NCBI GenBank assembly: GCA_942492835.1
Contig: OW818645.1
Coordinates: 2,480,001-2,544,000, forward strand
Reading direction: 5' to 3'
Source of the DNA: GWB2-37-7 sp942492835
Lineage (GTDB): Bacteria; Bacillota; Clostridia; Lutisporales; Lutisporaceae
Length of the DNA stretch: 64,000 nt
This document shows positions 35,385 through 44,613 of the stretch, piece after piece. The position numbers and the translations under genes are program-made. Numbering within the stretch: position 1 is the stretch's first letter; every line of letters starts with the position of its first letter. The notes below the pieces were generated by a model that was given only the letters and a program-made list of their open reading frames with translations, was not told the DNA's origin and ran no database searches.

Positions 35385-35567
35385 AAACTGCTTCTTTTAC
35401 ACACATATATATAGGGGAATACCCAGGTAAAAGCCTAAAATATAATGAAATAATACTAATATAGCTGATATTCGGAGAAAACTAGAGGAATATAATGCAT
35501 ATTTAAGATAAATCAAGATAATAAGACATAATAGCAAATACGTGTTATATATGGTTAAAAAATGAAT

Positions 35568-35634
35568 TTGCTTAGAAAAATTGCATTATTTATTATTATA
35601 TATGTAGTTAGCACTCAACATGAACGAGTGCTAA
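35568..35634 (+). promoter_or_regulatory. groESL promoter and CIRCE operator
   Basis: TTGCTT (35568-35573), 17 bp, TATTAT (35591-35596) is a plausible sigma-A promoter. The perfect CIRCE inverted repeat TTAGCACTC (35608-35616), 9-bp spacer, GAGTGCTAA (35626-35634) follows at the expected transcription start. HrcA binds CIRCE and represses chaperonin genes until heat stress. Confidence 0.96.
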
Positions 35635-35674
35635 TAATGAAAAAAGAAAAATAAATAATCTAAGGAGGGTTATA

Positions 35675-35962
35675 ATGAATATTAAACCACTAGGTGACAG
35701 AGTCATAATAAAGGTTATGGAAAATGAAGAGACAACTAAGAGCGGCATAGTTCTGCCTGGCAACGCAAAGGAAAAACCTATGCAAGGCGAGATTCTTGCA
35801 ATAGGAAGTGGAGAAATGGTAGATGGCAAGAAGATTCCATTAGAAGTTAAGGTTGGAGATAAGGTTATCTACTCAAAGTATGCCGGAACAGAAGTTAAAA
35901 TGGATGGCGCAGAGTATTTAGTTATAAAACAAAGTGATATTTTAGCAATAGTAGAGAATTAA
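35675..35962 (+). CDS. groES: Co-chaperonin GroES
   Basis: A 95-residue GroES, the heptameric lid of the GroEL chamber. Landmarks: NIKPLGDRVIIKVMENEETTKSGIVLP in conserved form, with the mobile loop KSGIVLPGNAKEKPMQGEI (about 20-40) and the KYAGTEV roof region. AAGGAGGG precedes the ATG. groEL follows after 15 bp; CIRCE and promoter are directly upstream. Confidence 0.98.
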   Translation: MNIKPLGDRVIIKVMENEETTKSGIVLPGNAKEKPMQGEILAIGSGEMVDGKKIPLEVKVGDKVIYSKYAGTEVKMDGAEYLVIKQSDILAIVEN

Positions 35963-35977
35963 AGGAGGGTTATACAG

Positions 35978-37606
35978 ATGGCAAAACAAGTTAAATTCGG
36001 TGAAGAGGCTAGAAGAGCACTAGAAAAAGGCGTTAACCAACTAGCTGACACAGTAAAGATAACATTAGGACCAAAGGGAAGAAACGTAGTTCTTGATAAG
36101 AAATTCGGCTCACCCCTTATCACAAACGATGGTGTTACAATAGCAAAGGAAATAGAGCTTTTAGACCCATTTGAAAACATGGGAGCTCAACTAGTGAAGG
36201 AAGTTGCTACAAAGACAAATGATGTAGCAGGTGACGGTACTACTACAGCTACATTACTTGCACAAGCAATAATCAGAGAAGGTCTTAAGAACGTAGCAGC
36301 CGGAGCAAATCCAATGATCATAAAGAAGGGTATCAACAAGGCTGTTGAAATGGCGATAGCTGAACTAAAGAAAATTTCAAAGCCAATTGAAGGCAAATCA
36401 GCTATAGCCCAAGTTGCTTCAATATCAGCAAGTGATGAAGAAATTGGAAGCTTGATTGCAGAAGCTATGGAAAAGGTAGGTAAGGATGGTGTTATCACTG
36501 TAGAAGAATCCAACACCTTCGGCACAAATCTTGACATAGTAGAAGGCATGCAGTTTGACAGAGGTTTTGTATCAATGTATATGATTACAGATACTGAGAA
36601 AATGGAAGCAGTGTTAGATGATCCATATATTTTAATAACTGATAAGAAGATTTCCAACATACAAGAATTACTTCCAATACTTGAGCAAATAGTACAACAA
36701 GGCAAGAAACTTCTTATAATTGCTGAAGACATTGAAGGTGAAGCATTATCTACATTGGTAGTTAACAAATTAAGAGGCACATTTACTTGCGTAGCTGTTA
36801 AGGCTCCAGGCTTTGGTGACAGAAGAAAGGCTATGCTAGAAGATATAGCAATACTTACAAAGGGTCAACTTATTTCTGAAGAATTAGGCTTAGACCTAAA
36901 GGAAACTACTTTGGATCAACTAGGTAGAGCAAAGCAAGTTAAGATCCAAAAGGAAAATACTATAATAGTTGATGGTGCTGGTGAATCAGCTGATATAAAG
37001 GATAGAGTAAGACAATTAAAGGCTCAAATTGAAGATACTACATCAGATTTCGATAAAGAAAAGCTTATGGAAAGACTTGCAAAGCTTGCAGGAGGAGTTG
37101 CAGTTATAAAGGTTGGAGCAGCTACAGAAACAGAGCTTAAGGAAAGAAAGTTAAGAATAGAAGATGCTCTAGCAGCAACAAGAGCAGCAGTAGAAGAAGG
37201 CATAGTACCAGGTGGTGGTATAGCTCTAGCAAACACTATAAAGGCTGTTTCAAGTCTTTTAGATAAGACAGAAGGCGACGAGAGAACAGGCGTTAAAATT
37301 ATAAAGAGAGCATTAGAAGAGCCTGTAAGACAAATAGCTGAGAATGCAGGTATCGAAGGCTCTGTAGTAATCGAGAAGATTATGAACAGTGAGCCAGGCA
37401 TAGGCTTCGATGCATTAAATGAAAAGTACATAAATATGATAGAAGCAGGTATAGTAGACCCAACAAAGGTTACAAGATCAGCACTTCAAAACGCTGCATC
37501 AGTAGCTTCAATGCTTTTAACAACAGAAAGTATAGTAGCAGATATTCCAGAAAAGGAAAATCCAATGCCAGCGCCAGGAATGGGCGGAGACATGGGAATG
37601 TACTAA
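35978..37606 (+). CDS. groEL: Chaperonin GroEL
   Basis: A 542-residue chaperonin. Landmarks: LGPKGRNVVLDKKFG and NDGVTIAKEIEL near residues 30-60, the ATP-binding GDGTTTAT near 86, AAVEEGIVPGGG near 405 and the flexible GMGGDMGMY-type C-terminus. AAGGAGGG precedes the ATG. It is the second gene of the CIRCE-controlled operon and ends in a strong terminator. Confidence 0.98.
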   Translation: MAKQVKFGEEARRALEKGVNQLADTVKITLGPKGRNVVLDKKFGSPLITNDGVTIAKEIELLDPFENMGAQLVKEVATKTNDVAGDGTTTATLLAQAIIREGLKNVAAGANPMIIKKGINKAVEMAIAELKKISKPIEGKSAIAQVASISASDEEIGSLIAEAMEKVGKDGVITVEESNTFGTNLDIVEGMQFDRGFVSMYMITDTEKMEAVLDDPYILITDKKISNIQELLPILEQIVQQGKKLLIIAEDIEGEALSTLVVNKLRGTFTCVAVKAPGFGDRRKAMLEDIAILTKGQLISEELGLDLKETTLDQLGRAKQVKIQKENTIIVDGAGESADIKDRVRQLKAQIEDTTSDFDKEKLMERLAKLAGGVAVIKVGAATETELKERKLRIEDALAATRAAVEEGIVPGGGIALANTIKAVSSLLDKTEGDERTGVKIIKRALEEPVRQIAENAGIEGSVVIEKIMNSEPGIGFDALNEKYINMIEAGIVDPTKVTRSALQNAASVASMLLTTESIVADIPEKENPMPAPGMGGDMGMY

Positions 37607-37613
37607 TAGCTAC

Positions 37614-37654
37614 AAAAGCCATCCTTGAAAAAGGGTGGCTTTATTTTTTTTTTG
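37614..37654 (+). terminator. Terminator after groEL
   Basis: aaaagccatcctt/aagggtggctttt stem with a GAAA loop (one G-T pair) and a long T-run. Confidence 0.93.
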
Positions 37655-37704
37655 AAAACAAGTTTTTTACATTAATGCAAGAAAATTATTAAGGTATAGT
37701 TGTA

Positions 37705-37733
37705 TGGACAACTTATATTAATGAAGGTATAAT
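37705..37733 (+). promoter_or_regulatory. Sigma-A promoter of the polysaccharide cluster
   Basis: TGGACA (37705-37710), spacer 17 bp, TATAAT (37728-37733): one mismatch from the consensus at -35 and a perfect -10, in an AT-rich leader about 75 bp before the first gene of the cluster. Confidence 0.75.
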
Positions 37734-37809
37734 TAAATTCAAGAAAAATAAATTAAATATTTCGACACATTCCACTAATTACCAATATTGATCTGGGGGC
37801 TTGATTAGA

Positions 37810-39672
37810 ATGAAGTCATATAGCAGGAAAGTTATGTTATTACTTACAGATACATTTTTGATAAATTTAGCAGTGTTCTTCGCTCTGGGTATTAGATTTG
37901 AAGGAGCTATTCCGGTATATTATTTAGATATATTTATTAAAACCTGCATTATTATTACAATAATTAAAATATCTATAAATATAATATTTGGACTTTATAC
38001 AAGCTTGTGGAACTATGCAAGCATTGATGAATTAATCAACATATTCTTTGCAGTGTCAATAGGAAGCATAATAGAATATTTATTTGGATTACTTATGAAT
38101 ATGAGCATGCCTAGATCTGTATATGTATTAACATTCTTTTTGACCTTGCTGTTTATTGGAGAAAGTCGTTTGAACAATAGGATAATAGGAAGGTTTAAAA
38201 GAAAGATAATACCAATAAATGATAATAAGAAGAGAGCAATGGTGATTGGTGCAGGAAAAGCCGGAGCAATGGTAATAAGGGAAATGAAGGCTCATGAGAA
38301 TATTCCATATATGCCAGTAGTTGTTGTAGATGATGATAAGGCAAAGCATAGAGCTGAGATACATGGAGTGCCTGTAAAGGGGGACAAAAGTAAGATTATA
38401 GAGCTTGTTGAGCGATATAAGGTAAGTGAGATAATAGTTGCTATACCATCAGCTACAAAGCAAGAATTATCGGAGATACTAAACATATGTAAAAAAACAA
38501 ATTGCACCCTAAAGACGTTGCCAGGAGTATATGAACTAATAAACCAAAACATTACAATTAAGCAGATTAGAAATGTAATAATAGAAGATTTATTAGAGCG
38601 AAAAGAAGTGGAGCTTCATATAGATCAAATATCAGGTTATATAAAAGATGAAATAGTATTGGTTACTGGTGGCGGGGGTTCAATAGGGTCAGAGCTATGT
38701 CGTCAGATTGCAAAATTTCAGCCGAAGAAGCTATTGATATTAGATATATATGAAAACAATGCTTATGAATTACAGAATGAGCTTAAGTATACATATAAAG
38801 ATAAACTGGACTTTGAAGTAATAATTGCATCTATTAGAGATAAAGCTAGAATCAAGGAGATATTTAATAAATATAAACCAACAATAGTATTTCATGCTGC
38901 TGCTCACAAACATGTTCCGTTAATGGAATCAAATGAGCAGGAAGCAATAAAGAATAACGTGTTTGGTACCTTAAACGTAGCACAAAATGCACATGAATTT
39001 GGTGCAAAGAAATTTGTACTGATATCAACTGATAAAGCTGTAAATCCAACAAACATTATGGGAGCAACTAAACGACTTGGAGAGATGTTTATTCAAGCCT
39101 TGGATAAGCATAGTAATACAAAATTTGTTGCAGTAAGGTTTGGAAATGTACTAGGAAGTAATGGCAGCATAATACCACTTTTTAAAAAGCAGATTGCTCA
39201 AGGTGGTCCTGTAACAGTAACGCATCCTCAAATTACAAGATACTTCATGACAATACTGGAAGCAGCTCAACTTGTTATTCAAGCTGGAGCTATAGCTGAG
39301 GGTGGCGAAATATTTATACTTGATATGGGAGAGTCCATAAAAATTGATAATTTGGCAAGAGATTTGATAAGACTATCAGGCTATGCTCCTGATTTAGAAA
39401 TTCAAATAGAGTATACAGGCTTAAGACCTGGAGAAAAGCTCTATGAAGAGCTGTTGATGGATGAAGAAGGGATAAAAGCAACTGAACACAAGAACATTTT
39501 TATAGGTAAACCAATTGAAATAAACTATGATGAGTTGCTAAAACAAATAAAAAGCTTAGAATTTCTTATAACAGATAGTAAGAAGCTTAGAAGTGCTATT
39601 AGCGATATTGTAACTACCTATAATTATGAAGGAAAAGATGTATTCGATGAAGTTGCTGTTACTAAACAGTAG
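37810..39672 (+). CDS. Membrane nucleotide-sugar 4,6-dehydratase (PglF/EpsC/CapD family)
   Basis: A 620-residue protein from ATG 37810 (an upstream TTG at 37801 sits on top of the CTGGGGGC site). Four N-terminal membrane segments (about 10-115), a CoA-binding-like Rossmann domain (VIGAGKAGAMVIREM, about 145), then an extended SDR (about 280-600) with VTGGGGSIGSELCRQ, HAAAHKHVPLME and STDKAVNPTNIMGATKR, in which the usual catalytic Tyr is Met, as in this family. It makes UDP-4-keto-6-deoxy-GlcNAc (or similar) for bacillosamine-type or related sugars. It opens the surface polysaccharide cluster. Confidence 0.93.
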   Translation: MKSYSRKVMLLLTDTFLINLAVFFALGIRFEGAIPVYYLDIFIKTCIIITIIKISINIIFGLYTSLWNYASIDELINIFFAVSIGSIIEYLFGLLMNMSMPRSVYVLTFFLTLLFIGESRLNNRIIGRFKRKIIPINDNKKRAMVIGAGKAGAMVIREMKAHENIPYMPVVVVDDDKAKHRAEIHGVPVKGDKSKIIELVERYKVSEIIVAIPSATKQELSEILNICKKTNCTLKTLPGVYELINQNITIKQIRNVIIEDLLERKEVELHIDQISGYIKDEIVLVTGGGGSIGSELCRQIAKFQPKKLLILDIYENNAYELQNELKYTYKDKLDFEVIIASIRDKARIKEIFNKYKPTIVFHAAAHKHVPLMESNEQEAIKNNVFGTLNVAQNAHEFGAKKFVLISTDKAVNPTNIMGATKRLGEMFIQALDKHSNTKFVAVRFGNVLGSNGSIIPLFKKQIAQGGPVTVTHPQITRYFMTILEAAQLVIQAGAIAEGGEIFILDMGESIKIDNLARDLIRLSGYAPDLEIQIEYTGLRPGEKLYEELLMDEEGIKATEHKNIFIGKPIEINYDELLKQIKSLEFLITDSKKLRSAISDIVTTYNYEGKDVFDEVAVTKQ

Positions 39673-39684
39673 GATAGGTGAAGA

Positions 39685-41112
39685 ATGAAGAAACTTATAG
39701 CTATTATGATTATTATTTTAATATCTTCCTCTGCACTGTTTAAGGGGTTATTTTTCCCACTGGAGAGAAGTCTTTTTTTCACGATTATTGCGATACTTTC
39801 AGCAGTATATTTTATAATTAAAATATACAAAAAAGAAGACATCTATCTAAAGAGTTGGGCTATATATCTAAATGCATTACTTTTACTAGCATATATTATA
39901 AGCTTCTTTGTTGCGGTAGACTACAAGGGGGCAGTGGATGCGATTGTACAATACTCAATGTATTTTATTGTACTGATAATCATTATTGATTTCTTTAGAA
40001 GTAATAATGACAAGATTAAAGAATACTTTTGTTTACCAGTGATTGTCTTTGGAGTTATAACTGCCATAGTATCGATGATTGGTTATGCAGGAGGTTTAAG
40101 CTTTCTAGAGGATGTAGTATTAAGTGATAGGCTAGGGGCTACCTTTCAATACACTAATACTGCGGGTATATATTTTCTGATATGCATAATATTTTGTATG
40201 TCCTTGCTATTAGAAGCTAGAAATATATTTGCCAGAGTTTTATTAGAAGGGGTCGGGAATATCTTATGTATAGCGTTGTTTTTTACTGGTTCAAGAGGGG
40301 TTTTTGTAATAGCGCTGTTTGCTGTTTTTATCATATATACAATATTGCTGCCATGGGGATATAAGCTGAAGTCCTTAGCCTACTTTTTCATAATGCTGTT
40401 GCCTATAGTTGCAATAGCCAACAAATATTATATGTATAGTAAAATATCAGACTGTTTTGGAGCAATGAAATGGATTATACTATCTTTTATAGTTTCGGTA
40501 ATATTAGCTTTATTAACAGAAATGCTTAGCAAGCTTCCGAGAAAATCTAAGATATTAATATATGTCATAGCTTTTGCAGGACTGCTTTTATTTACCATAA
40601 CTCAATATAATTATGTAAGTGTTTTGGCTGGAAGTCTTGCAACTAAATTGGTACCTCCGAATATCTTAGTAAGGCTACAGACTATTAATCTGGGTGAATT
40701 ATCTTTTATACAAAGGATTGACTTTAATAAGGATGCATTAAGATTAATCAGAGAGCATTTCTTATTAGGCATAGGTGGCGGAGGCTGGATAGCTCTATAT
40801 CAAAGTGTACAGGATCATTACTATATTGCGAGAACAGTGCATAATCATTATTTTCAGATTTTTGTTGAAGCTGGTATACTTGGATTTGTATCATTTTTGG
40901 GATTGGTACTATTATCACTGTATAATTACGTTAAGTCAGTATTTATTGGTGATACAAGTAATAGAATAATAATGTCGGGATTGACAGTTTCTTTTTTGGC
41001 ACTATCAGTACATTCGGCTATGGACTTCAATCTGACATATGGCGGCATTGCTTTGTTATTTTGGTCACTTACAGCATTGTCAGCTAGCTTTAATAAGGTG
41101 GTGAGTAATTGA
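39685..41112 (+). CDS. O-antigen ligase-like / Wzy_C family membrane protein
   Basis: A 475-residue protein with about twelve membrane segments and a large extracytoplasmic loop (about 315-385). That loop contains ALRLIREHFLLGIGGGGWIALYQ and the ARTVHNHYFQIFVEAGILGF segment, with the conserved His-Asn-His area typical of the Wzy_C / O-antigen ligase family. It likely polymerises or transfers polysaccharide units outside the membrane. Its stop overlaps the TPR gene by 4 bp (start TTG 41109). Confidence 0.88.
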   Translation: MKKLIAIMIIILISSSALFKGLFFPLERSLFFTIIAILSAVYFIIKIYKKEDIYLKSWAIYLNALLLLAYIISFFVAVDYKGAVDAIVQYSMYFIVLIIIIDFFRSNNDKIKEYFCLPVIVFGVITAIVSMIGYAGGLSFLEDVVLSDRLGATFQYTNTAGIYFLICIIFCMSLLLEARNIFARVLLEGVGNILCIALFFTGSRGVFVIALFAVFIIYTILLPWGYKLKSLAYFFIMLLPIVAIANKYYMYSKISDCFGAMKWIILSFIVSVILALLTEMLSKLPRKSKILIYVIAFAGLLLFTITQYNYVSVLAGSLATKLVPPNILVRLQTINLGELSFIQRIDFNKDALRLIREHFLLGIGGGGWIALYQSVQDHYYIARTVHNHYFQIFVEAGILGFVSFLGLVLLSLYNYVKSVFIGDTSNRIIMSGLTVSFLALSVHSAMDFNLTYGGIALLFWSLTALSASFNKVVSN

Positions 41113-41915
41113 ACATAAAGAAGTATATTGGAGTTGTATTTTTATGTATTTGCCTTACCTTGGTTTATGTAAATGCACTTGCCTTCACGTCTGCTCAGTT
41201 TGCAGAAAGAGGAAATGTATTGAGAGAAAAGGGAGATACTGCTAAAGCTATTACCAGCTATGAAAATGCTATCAAGAAGGATCCAAAGAATTCTAAGTAT
41301 CATGCAATACTTGCTGAAATGTACAAAAGTATGGCTGATAGCACAGATCAGGTAGATTACTGGAGAGGTAAGGCACAAATTGCAGCAGAAGCGGCAGTAA
41401 AGTATAGCCCCTACCACCCCGACTACAACTGCATACTTACAAAAATATATCTGGACTCAGAGCAGTACATAAATGCATACAAACAAGCTGAGACGCTAGT
41501 GAAGTATCAACCACATAAATCAAGCAACTACGATTTGCTTATAGAAACTTACATAAAGGCATCTTTAGAATACATAAAAAACAAGGATATAGAAAGTGCA
41601 AAGAGCTTAGTAATAAAGGCTCTTGAGCTTGATAAACAAAAAGAAGTGGTATTAAGTCCGACTATATACTTTTATAAAGGTAAAGCGATGCTTATGATGG
41701 GAAAACTTGACATTGCAGAGGGGCTACTAATTAAGGCTAAAGAAGACCCCGTAATGGTAATAGATAGTGATAGATTATTATACATAATATATGAAGCCCA
41801 AAATAGAACTGATAAAATAGAAAAATACAAGGATATGCTTTGGATGGCATATATCAAAAAAAATGCTGATTACATAGAAATTAAAGATATACTAACCAGT
41901 AAGTTATTGTATTAA
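41109..41915 (+). CDS. Secreted or membrane-anchored TPR-repeat protein
   Basis: A 268-residue protein with an N-terminal hydrophobic segment (about 4-25, IGVVFLCICLTLVYVNALAF) acting as signal or anchor, followed by about five TPR-like helical repeats (AERGNVLREKGDTAKAITSYENAIKKDP in conserved form, and SPTIYFYKGKAMLMMGKLD). Start TTG 41109 overlaps the ligase stop by 4 bp, so they are translationally coupled. It probably assists the ligase/polymerase; TPR proteins do this in some systems. Confidence 0.88.
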   Translation: MNIKKYIGVVFLCICLTLVYVNALAFTSAQFAERGNVLREKGDTAKAITSYENAIKKDPKNSKYHAILAEMYKSMADSTDQVDYWRGKAQIAAEAAVKYSPYHPDYNCILTKIYLDSEQYINAYKQAETLVKYQPHKSSNYDLLIETYIKASLEYIKNKDIESAKSLVIKALELDKQKEVVLSPTIYFYKGKAMLMMGKLDIAEGLLIKAKEDPVMVIDSDRLLYIIYEAQNRTDKIEKYKDMLWMAYIKKNADYIEIKDILTSKLLY

Positions 41916-41984
41916 TCCCTTGAATTTAATACAATTATGTAATATAATTACACCAATTAGACTAATTAAAAAGGAGGATGAAAT

Positions 41985-42599
41985 ATGAAGAAAATCATAT
42001 GCATGACTCTAGTAATAGCTTTGTTAATGGGAATGACTAGTGTTTCTTTTGCTGACACAGTAACAAGCGCTATGTACGAGGAGAAGTTACAAGAAATCAA
42101 CATAGTAGACGTTAATCCAAATAATGAGGAAGCAGCGAATGCGATAATAATAGCAGTTAAAGCTGGTCTTATGAAGAACGATGCAGGCGAAAATTTCAAA
42201 CCACAGAACACATTGTCAATTCAATCAACAGCAGCTATAATTATAAAAATTATAGGTCAAGACACTGGGCTTAAGACTGAAGCAGAGCTTGTAGCAAAGG
42301 CACAAAGTTTAAATATACTAGATACAAAGATAGCTACAGATAATAAAGAAAAAACATCTAGACTTGATATGGCATTAATGATGGCAAGAGCAATGAATAT
42401 TAAGCCTCTTACATCAGCGGAGATGAAGAATTCTCCTATTAAGGATTTAAATAAGATACCAGCTGAGTATCAAGGTATTGTAGCAGCTCTTTATCAAAAA
42501 GGCTTGTTTAAAGGTTTCGATGATGGAACATTTAGATATGACCAACAATTAACAAAAGAACAAATGGCTATTTTGATAAGTAGAATGCTTAAAAAATAA
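41985..42599 (+). CDS. SLH-domain surface protein
   Basis: A 204-residue secreted protein: signal peptide (KKIICMTLVIALLMGMTS, cleavage probably after SFA near residue 23), then three S-layer-homology-like repeats (about 45-85, 95-135 and 155-200), the last with GLFKGFDDGTFRYDQQLTKEQ. SLH domains bind pyruvylated secondary cell wall polymers. No other domain is attached. AAAGGAGGATG precedes the ATG. Position inside the polysaccharide cluster suggests that it associates with the polymer. Confidence 0.92.
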   Translation: MKKIICMTLVIALLMGMTSVSFADTVTSAMYEEKLQEINIVDVNPNNEEAANAIIIAVKAGLMKNDAGENFKPQNTLSIQSTAAIIIKIIGQDTGLKTEAELVAKAQSLNILDTKIATDNKEKTSRLDMALMMARAMNIKPLTSAEMKNSPIKDLNKIPAEYQGIVAALYQKGLFKGFDDGTFRYDQQLTKEQMAILISRMLKK

Positions 42600-42605
42600 C
42601 AATCT

Positions 42606-42632
42606 GAGGAGTGCTTAAGCACTCTTTTTATT
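42606..42632 (+). terminator. Terminator after the SLH gene
   Basis: gagtgctt/aagcactc near-palindrome followed by TTTTTATTT. Confidence 0.8.
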
Positions 42633-42716
42633 TAAAAGAGTGGTACATTATGTATATCTTAGTAGCAGAATATAGTGGGAAAAGGATAAAGTAATTTGTT
42701 GTTGAAAGGGTGTTTG

Positions 42717-43319
42717 ATGAATTTGTATCAATATATAAAGAGAGCTGCAGACTTTATATTATCGCTTTTAGGACTTATAATACTTTGTCCTATTTTATTA
42801 ATAATTGCATTACTAATAAAATTAGATTCGAGAGGACCTATATTTTTTAAACAAAAGCGTATAGGAAAAAACAAAAGATACTTTTACATATTAAAGTTTA
42901 GAACTATGAGAACCGATACACCTAAGGACATGCCTACGCATTTACTACAGAATCCAGATGCATTTATAACAAGAACTGGCAAGCTTTTAAGACGGACAAG
43001 TCTTGATGAGCTTCCACAGATAATTAATATTTTGAAAGGTGAAATGAGCATTATTGGTCCCAGACCAGCACTTTGGAATCAATATGATTTAATAGATGAA
43101 AGAGATAAATATGATGTAAATGACATATATCCAGGACTAACTGGTTGGGCTCAGATAAATGGCAGAGATGAGCTGTCTATACAATTGAAAGCAGAGTTGG
43201 ATGGATATTATGTAGATAATATGAGTTTTATGATGGATATGAAAATATTTTTTAAGAGCGTTATAATTGTAATTTCTGCTGATGGAGTAATAGAAGGGGC
43301 AAATAGTAGCATGAGGTAA
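42717..43319 (+). CDS. Undecaprenyl-phosphate sugar phosphotransferase (PglC/WcaJ family)
   Basis: A 200-residue monotopic phosphoglycosyltransferase that starts lipid-linked oligosaccharide synthesis by adding a sugar-1-phosphate to undecaprenyl phosphate. An N-terminal re-entrant hydrophobic segment (about 9-35) is followed by the soluble core with KLDSRGPIFFKQKRIG, FYILKFRTM, RRTSLDELPQIINILKGEM, IGPRPAL and YPGLTGWAQINGRD. ATG 42717 is chosen because AAAGGGTG lies just upstream; an in-frame TTG at 42696 lacks a site. The sugar is probably made by the dehydratases in the cluster. Confidence 0.95.
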   Translation: MNLYQYIKRAADFILSLLGLIILCPILLIIALLIKLDSRGPIFFKQKRIGKNKRYFYILKFRTMRTDTPKDMPTHLLQNPDAFITRTGKLLRRTSLDELPQIINILKGEMSIIGPRPALWNQYDLIDERDKYDVNDIYPGLTGWAQINGRDELSIQLKAELDGYYVDNMSFMMDMKIFFKSVIIVISADGVIEGANSSMR

Positions 43320-43395
43320 TAAATCTTAATAATCATATATACAAATATACACTTTGAAAATTATTTCAATATTTATATATAGTTTGGAGAATACA

Positions 43396-44613
43396 ATGAA
43401 AATTTTAGTTATATGTCAATACTTTTTCCCAGAACAGTTTAAGGTCAATGATATATGTTTTGAGCTTGCAAAGTTAGGCTATGAATTAACTGTTCTTACG
43501 GGACTACCAAATTATCCAACAGGTATAATCCAAAAAGAATATAAAGGATTTCGCAATTGTCATGAGAATATAAATGGAGTAGAAGTAATAAGAACCCCTA
43601 TTATAGGACGCGGGAAAGGGAGCATTAGATTAGCCTTAAATTATCTAAGCTTTATGATTAATGCTTCTATAGAAGCACTATTTTTAAAGAAGGATTTTGA
43701 TTTAATTCTAGTTTATCAGCTTTCACCTGTAACGATGGCAGTACCAGCAATCCTACTTAAGAAAATCACAAAAAAACCTCTTGTAATATACTGTCACGAT
43801 TTGTGGCCTGAAAGTATTGCATCTGCTGGGATCTTGCCAAACAGTATAATATATAAGGTTTTGCTAAAAATGAGCAAGTGGATTTATAAGAGTGCAGATG
43901 AGATTTATACAAGCTCTAAGTTATTTAAAGAGTACTTCAACAATACATTAGATGTACATGCTAATATTACCCATCTTCCAGTATATGCAGAAACATTATA
44001 TGAAAATATTAATACCAAGGGAAAAAGCGGTAATGCTATAAATCTTGTTTTTGCAGGTAATATTGGGGAAATGCAAAGTGTAGAGACTATAATATATGCC
44101 GCAAATGAGCTTAAAGAAGAAAAAAATATAAAGATACATATTGTAGGTGATGGTTCTTCTCGTAGAAAGTGTGAAGATTTAAATACTAGATTTAAGCTTG
44201 ATAATGTAATCTTTCATGGGCAGCATCCTATTGCAGAAATGCCAAGCTTTTATGAAATGGCAGATGCTTTTCTAATTACACTAAAAGCAAATAAGGTTAT
44301 CTCATATACATTGCCAAATAAGGTTCAGTCTTATATGGCAGCAGGGAAACCGATTATCGGTGCAATAGATGGAGAGACGCAGGCAATTATAATTGAAGCA
44401 AATTGCGGACTATGTACTTCGGCAGAAAATTACATAGGACTTACAGATAATATAAGGAAATTTGCTAAGGAAGAAGATAAACAATTTATTTATGGAAATA
44501 ATGCAAGAAAATACTATGATAATAACTTCTCTAAAAAGATATATATTGAGAGATTAGATGAATTACTTAAAAAATTCAATTTAGATGGAGATGTTCAATA
44601 TGTTCAAGAATAA
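43396..44613 (+). CDS. Glycosyltransferase family 4 (WbuB-like)
   Basis: A 405-residue GT-B enzyme. The N-terminal domain begins LVICQYFFPEQFKVND; the acceptor side has YCHDLWPESIASAG; the donor domain shows VFAGNIGEMQSVETI, IVGDGSSRRKCEDL and the SYTLPNKVQSYMAAGKPIIG segment with the nucleotide-ribose-binding Glu replaced by Gln/Asn context, as in WbuB-type L-FucNAc transferases. ATG 43396 follows TTGGAGA. It overlaps the next gene. Donor probably the sugar made by the three downstream genes. Confidence 0.9.
   Translation: MKILVICQYFFPEQFKVNDICFELAKLGYELTVLTGLPNYPTGIIQKEYKGFRNCHENINGVEVIRTPIIGRGKGSIRLALNYLSFMINASIEALFLKKDFDLILVYQLSPVTMAVPAILLKKITKKPLVIYCHDLWPESIASAGILPNSIIYKVLLKMSKWIYKSADEIYTSSKLFKEYFNNTLDVHANITHLPVYAETLYENINTKGKSGNAINLVFAGNIGEMQSVETIIYAANELKEEKNIKIHIVGDGSSRRKCEDLNTRFKLDNVIFHGQHPIAEMPSFYEMADAFLITLKANKVISYTLPNKVQSYMAAGKPIIGAIDGETQAIIIEANCGLCTSAENYIGLTDNIRKFAKEEDKQFIYGNNARKYYDNNFSKKIYIERLDELLKKFNLDGDVQYVQE

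Noticed and set aside
36187..36780. Long open frame antisense to groEL
   Set aside because: Shadow of the groEL codon pattern; no ribosome binding site or recognisable protein.
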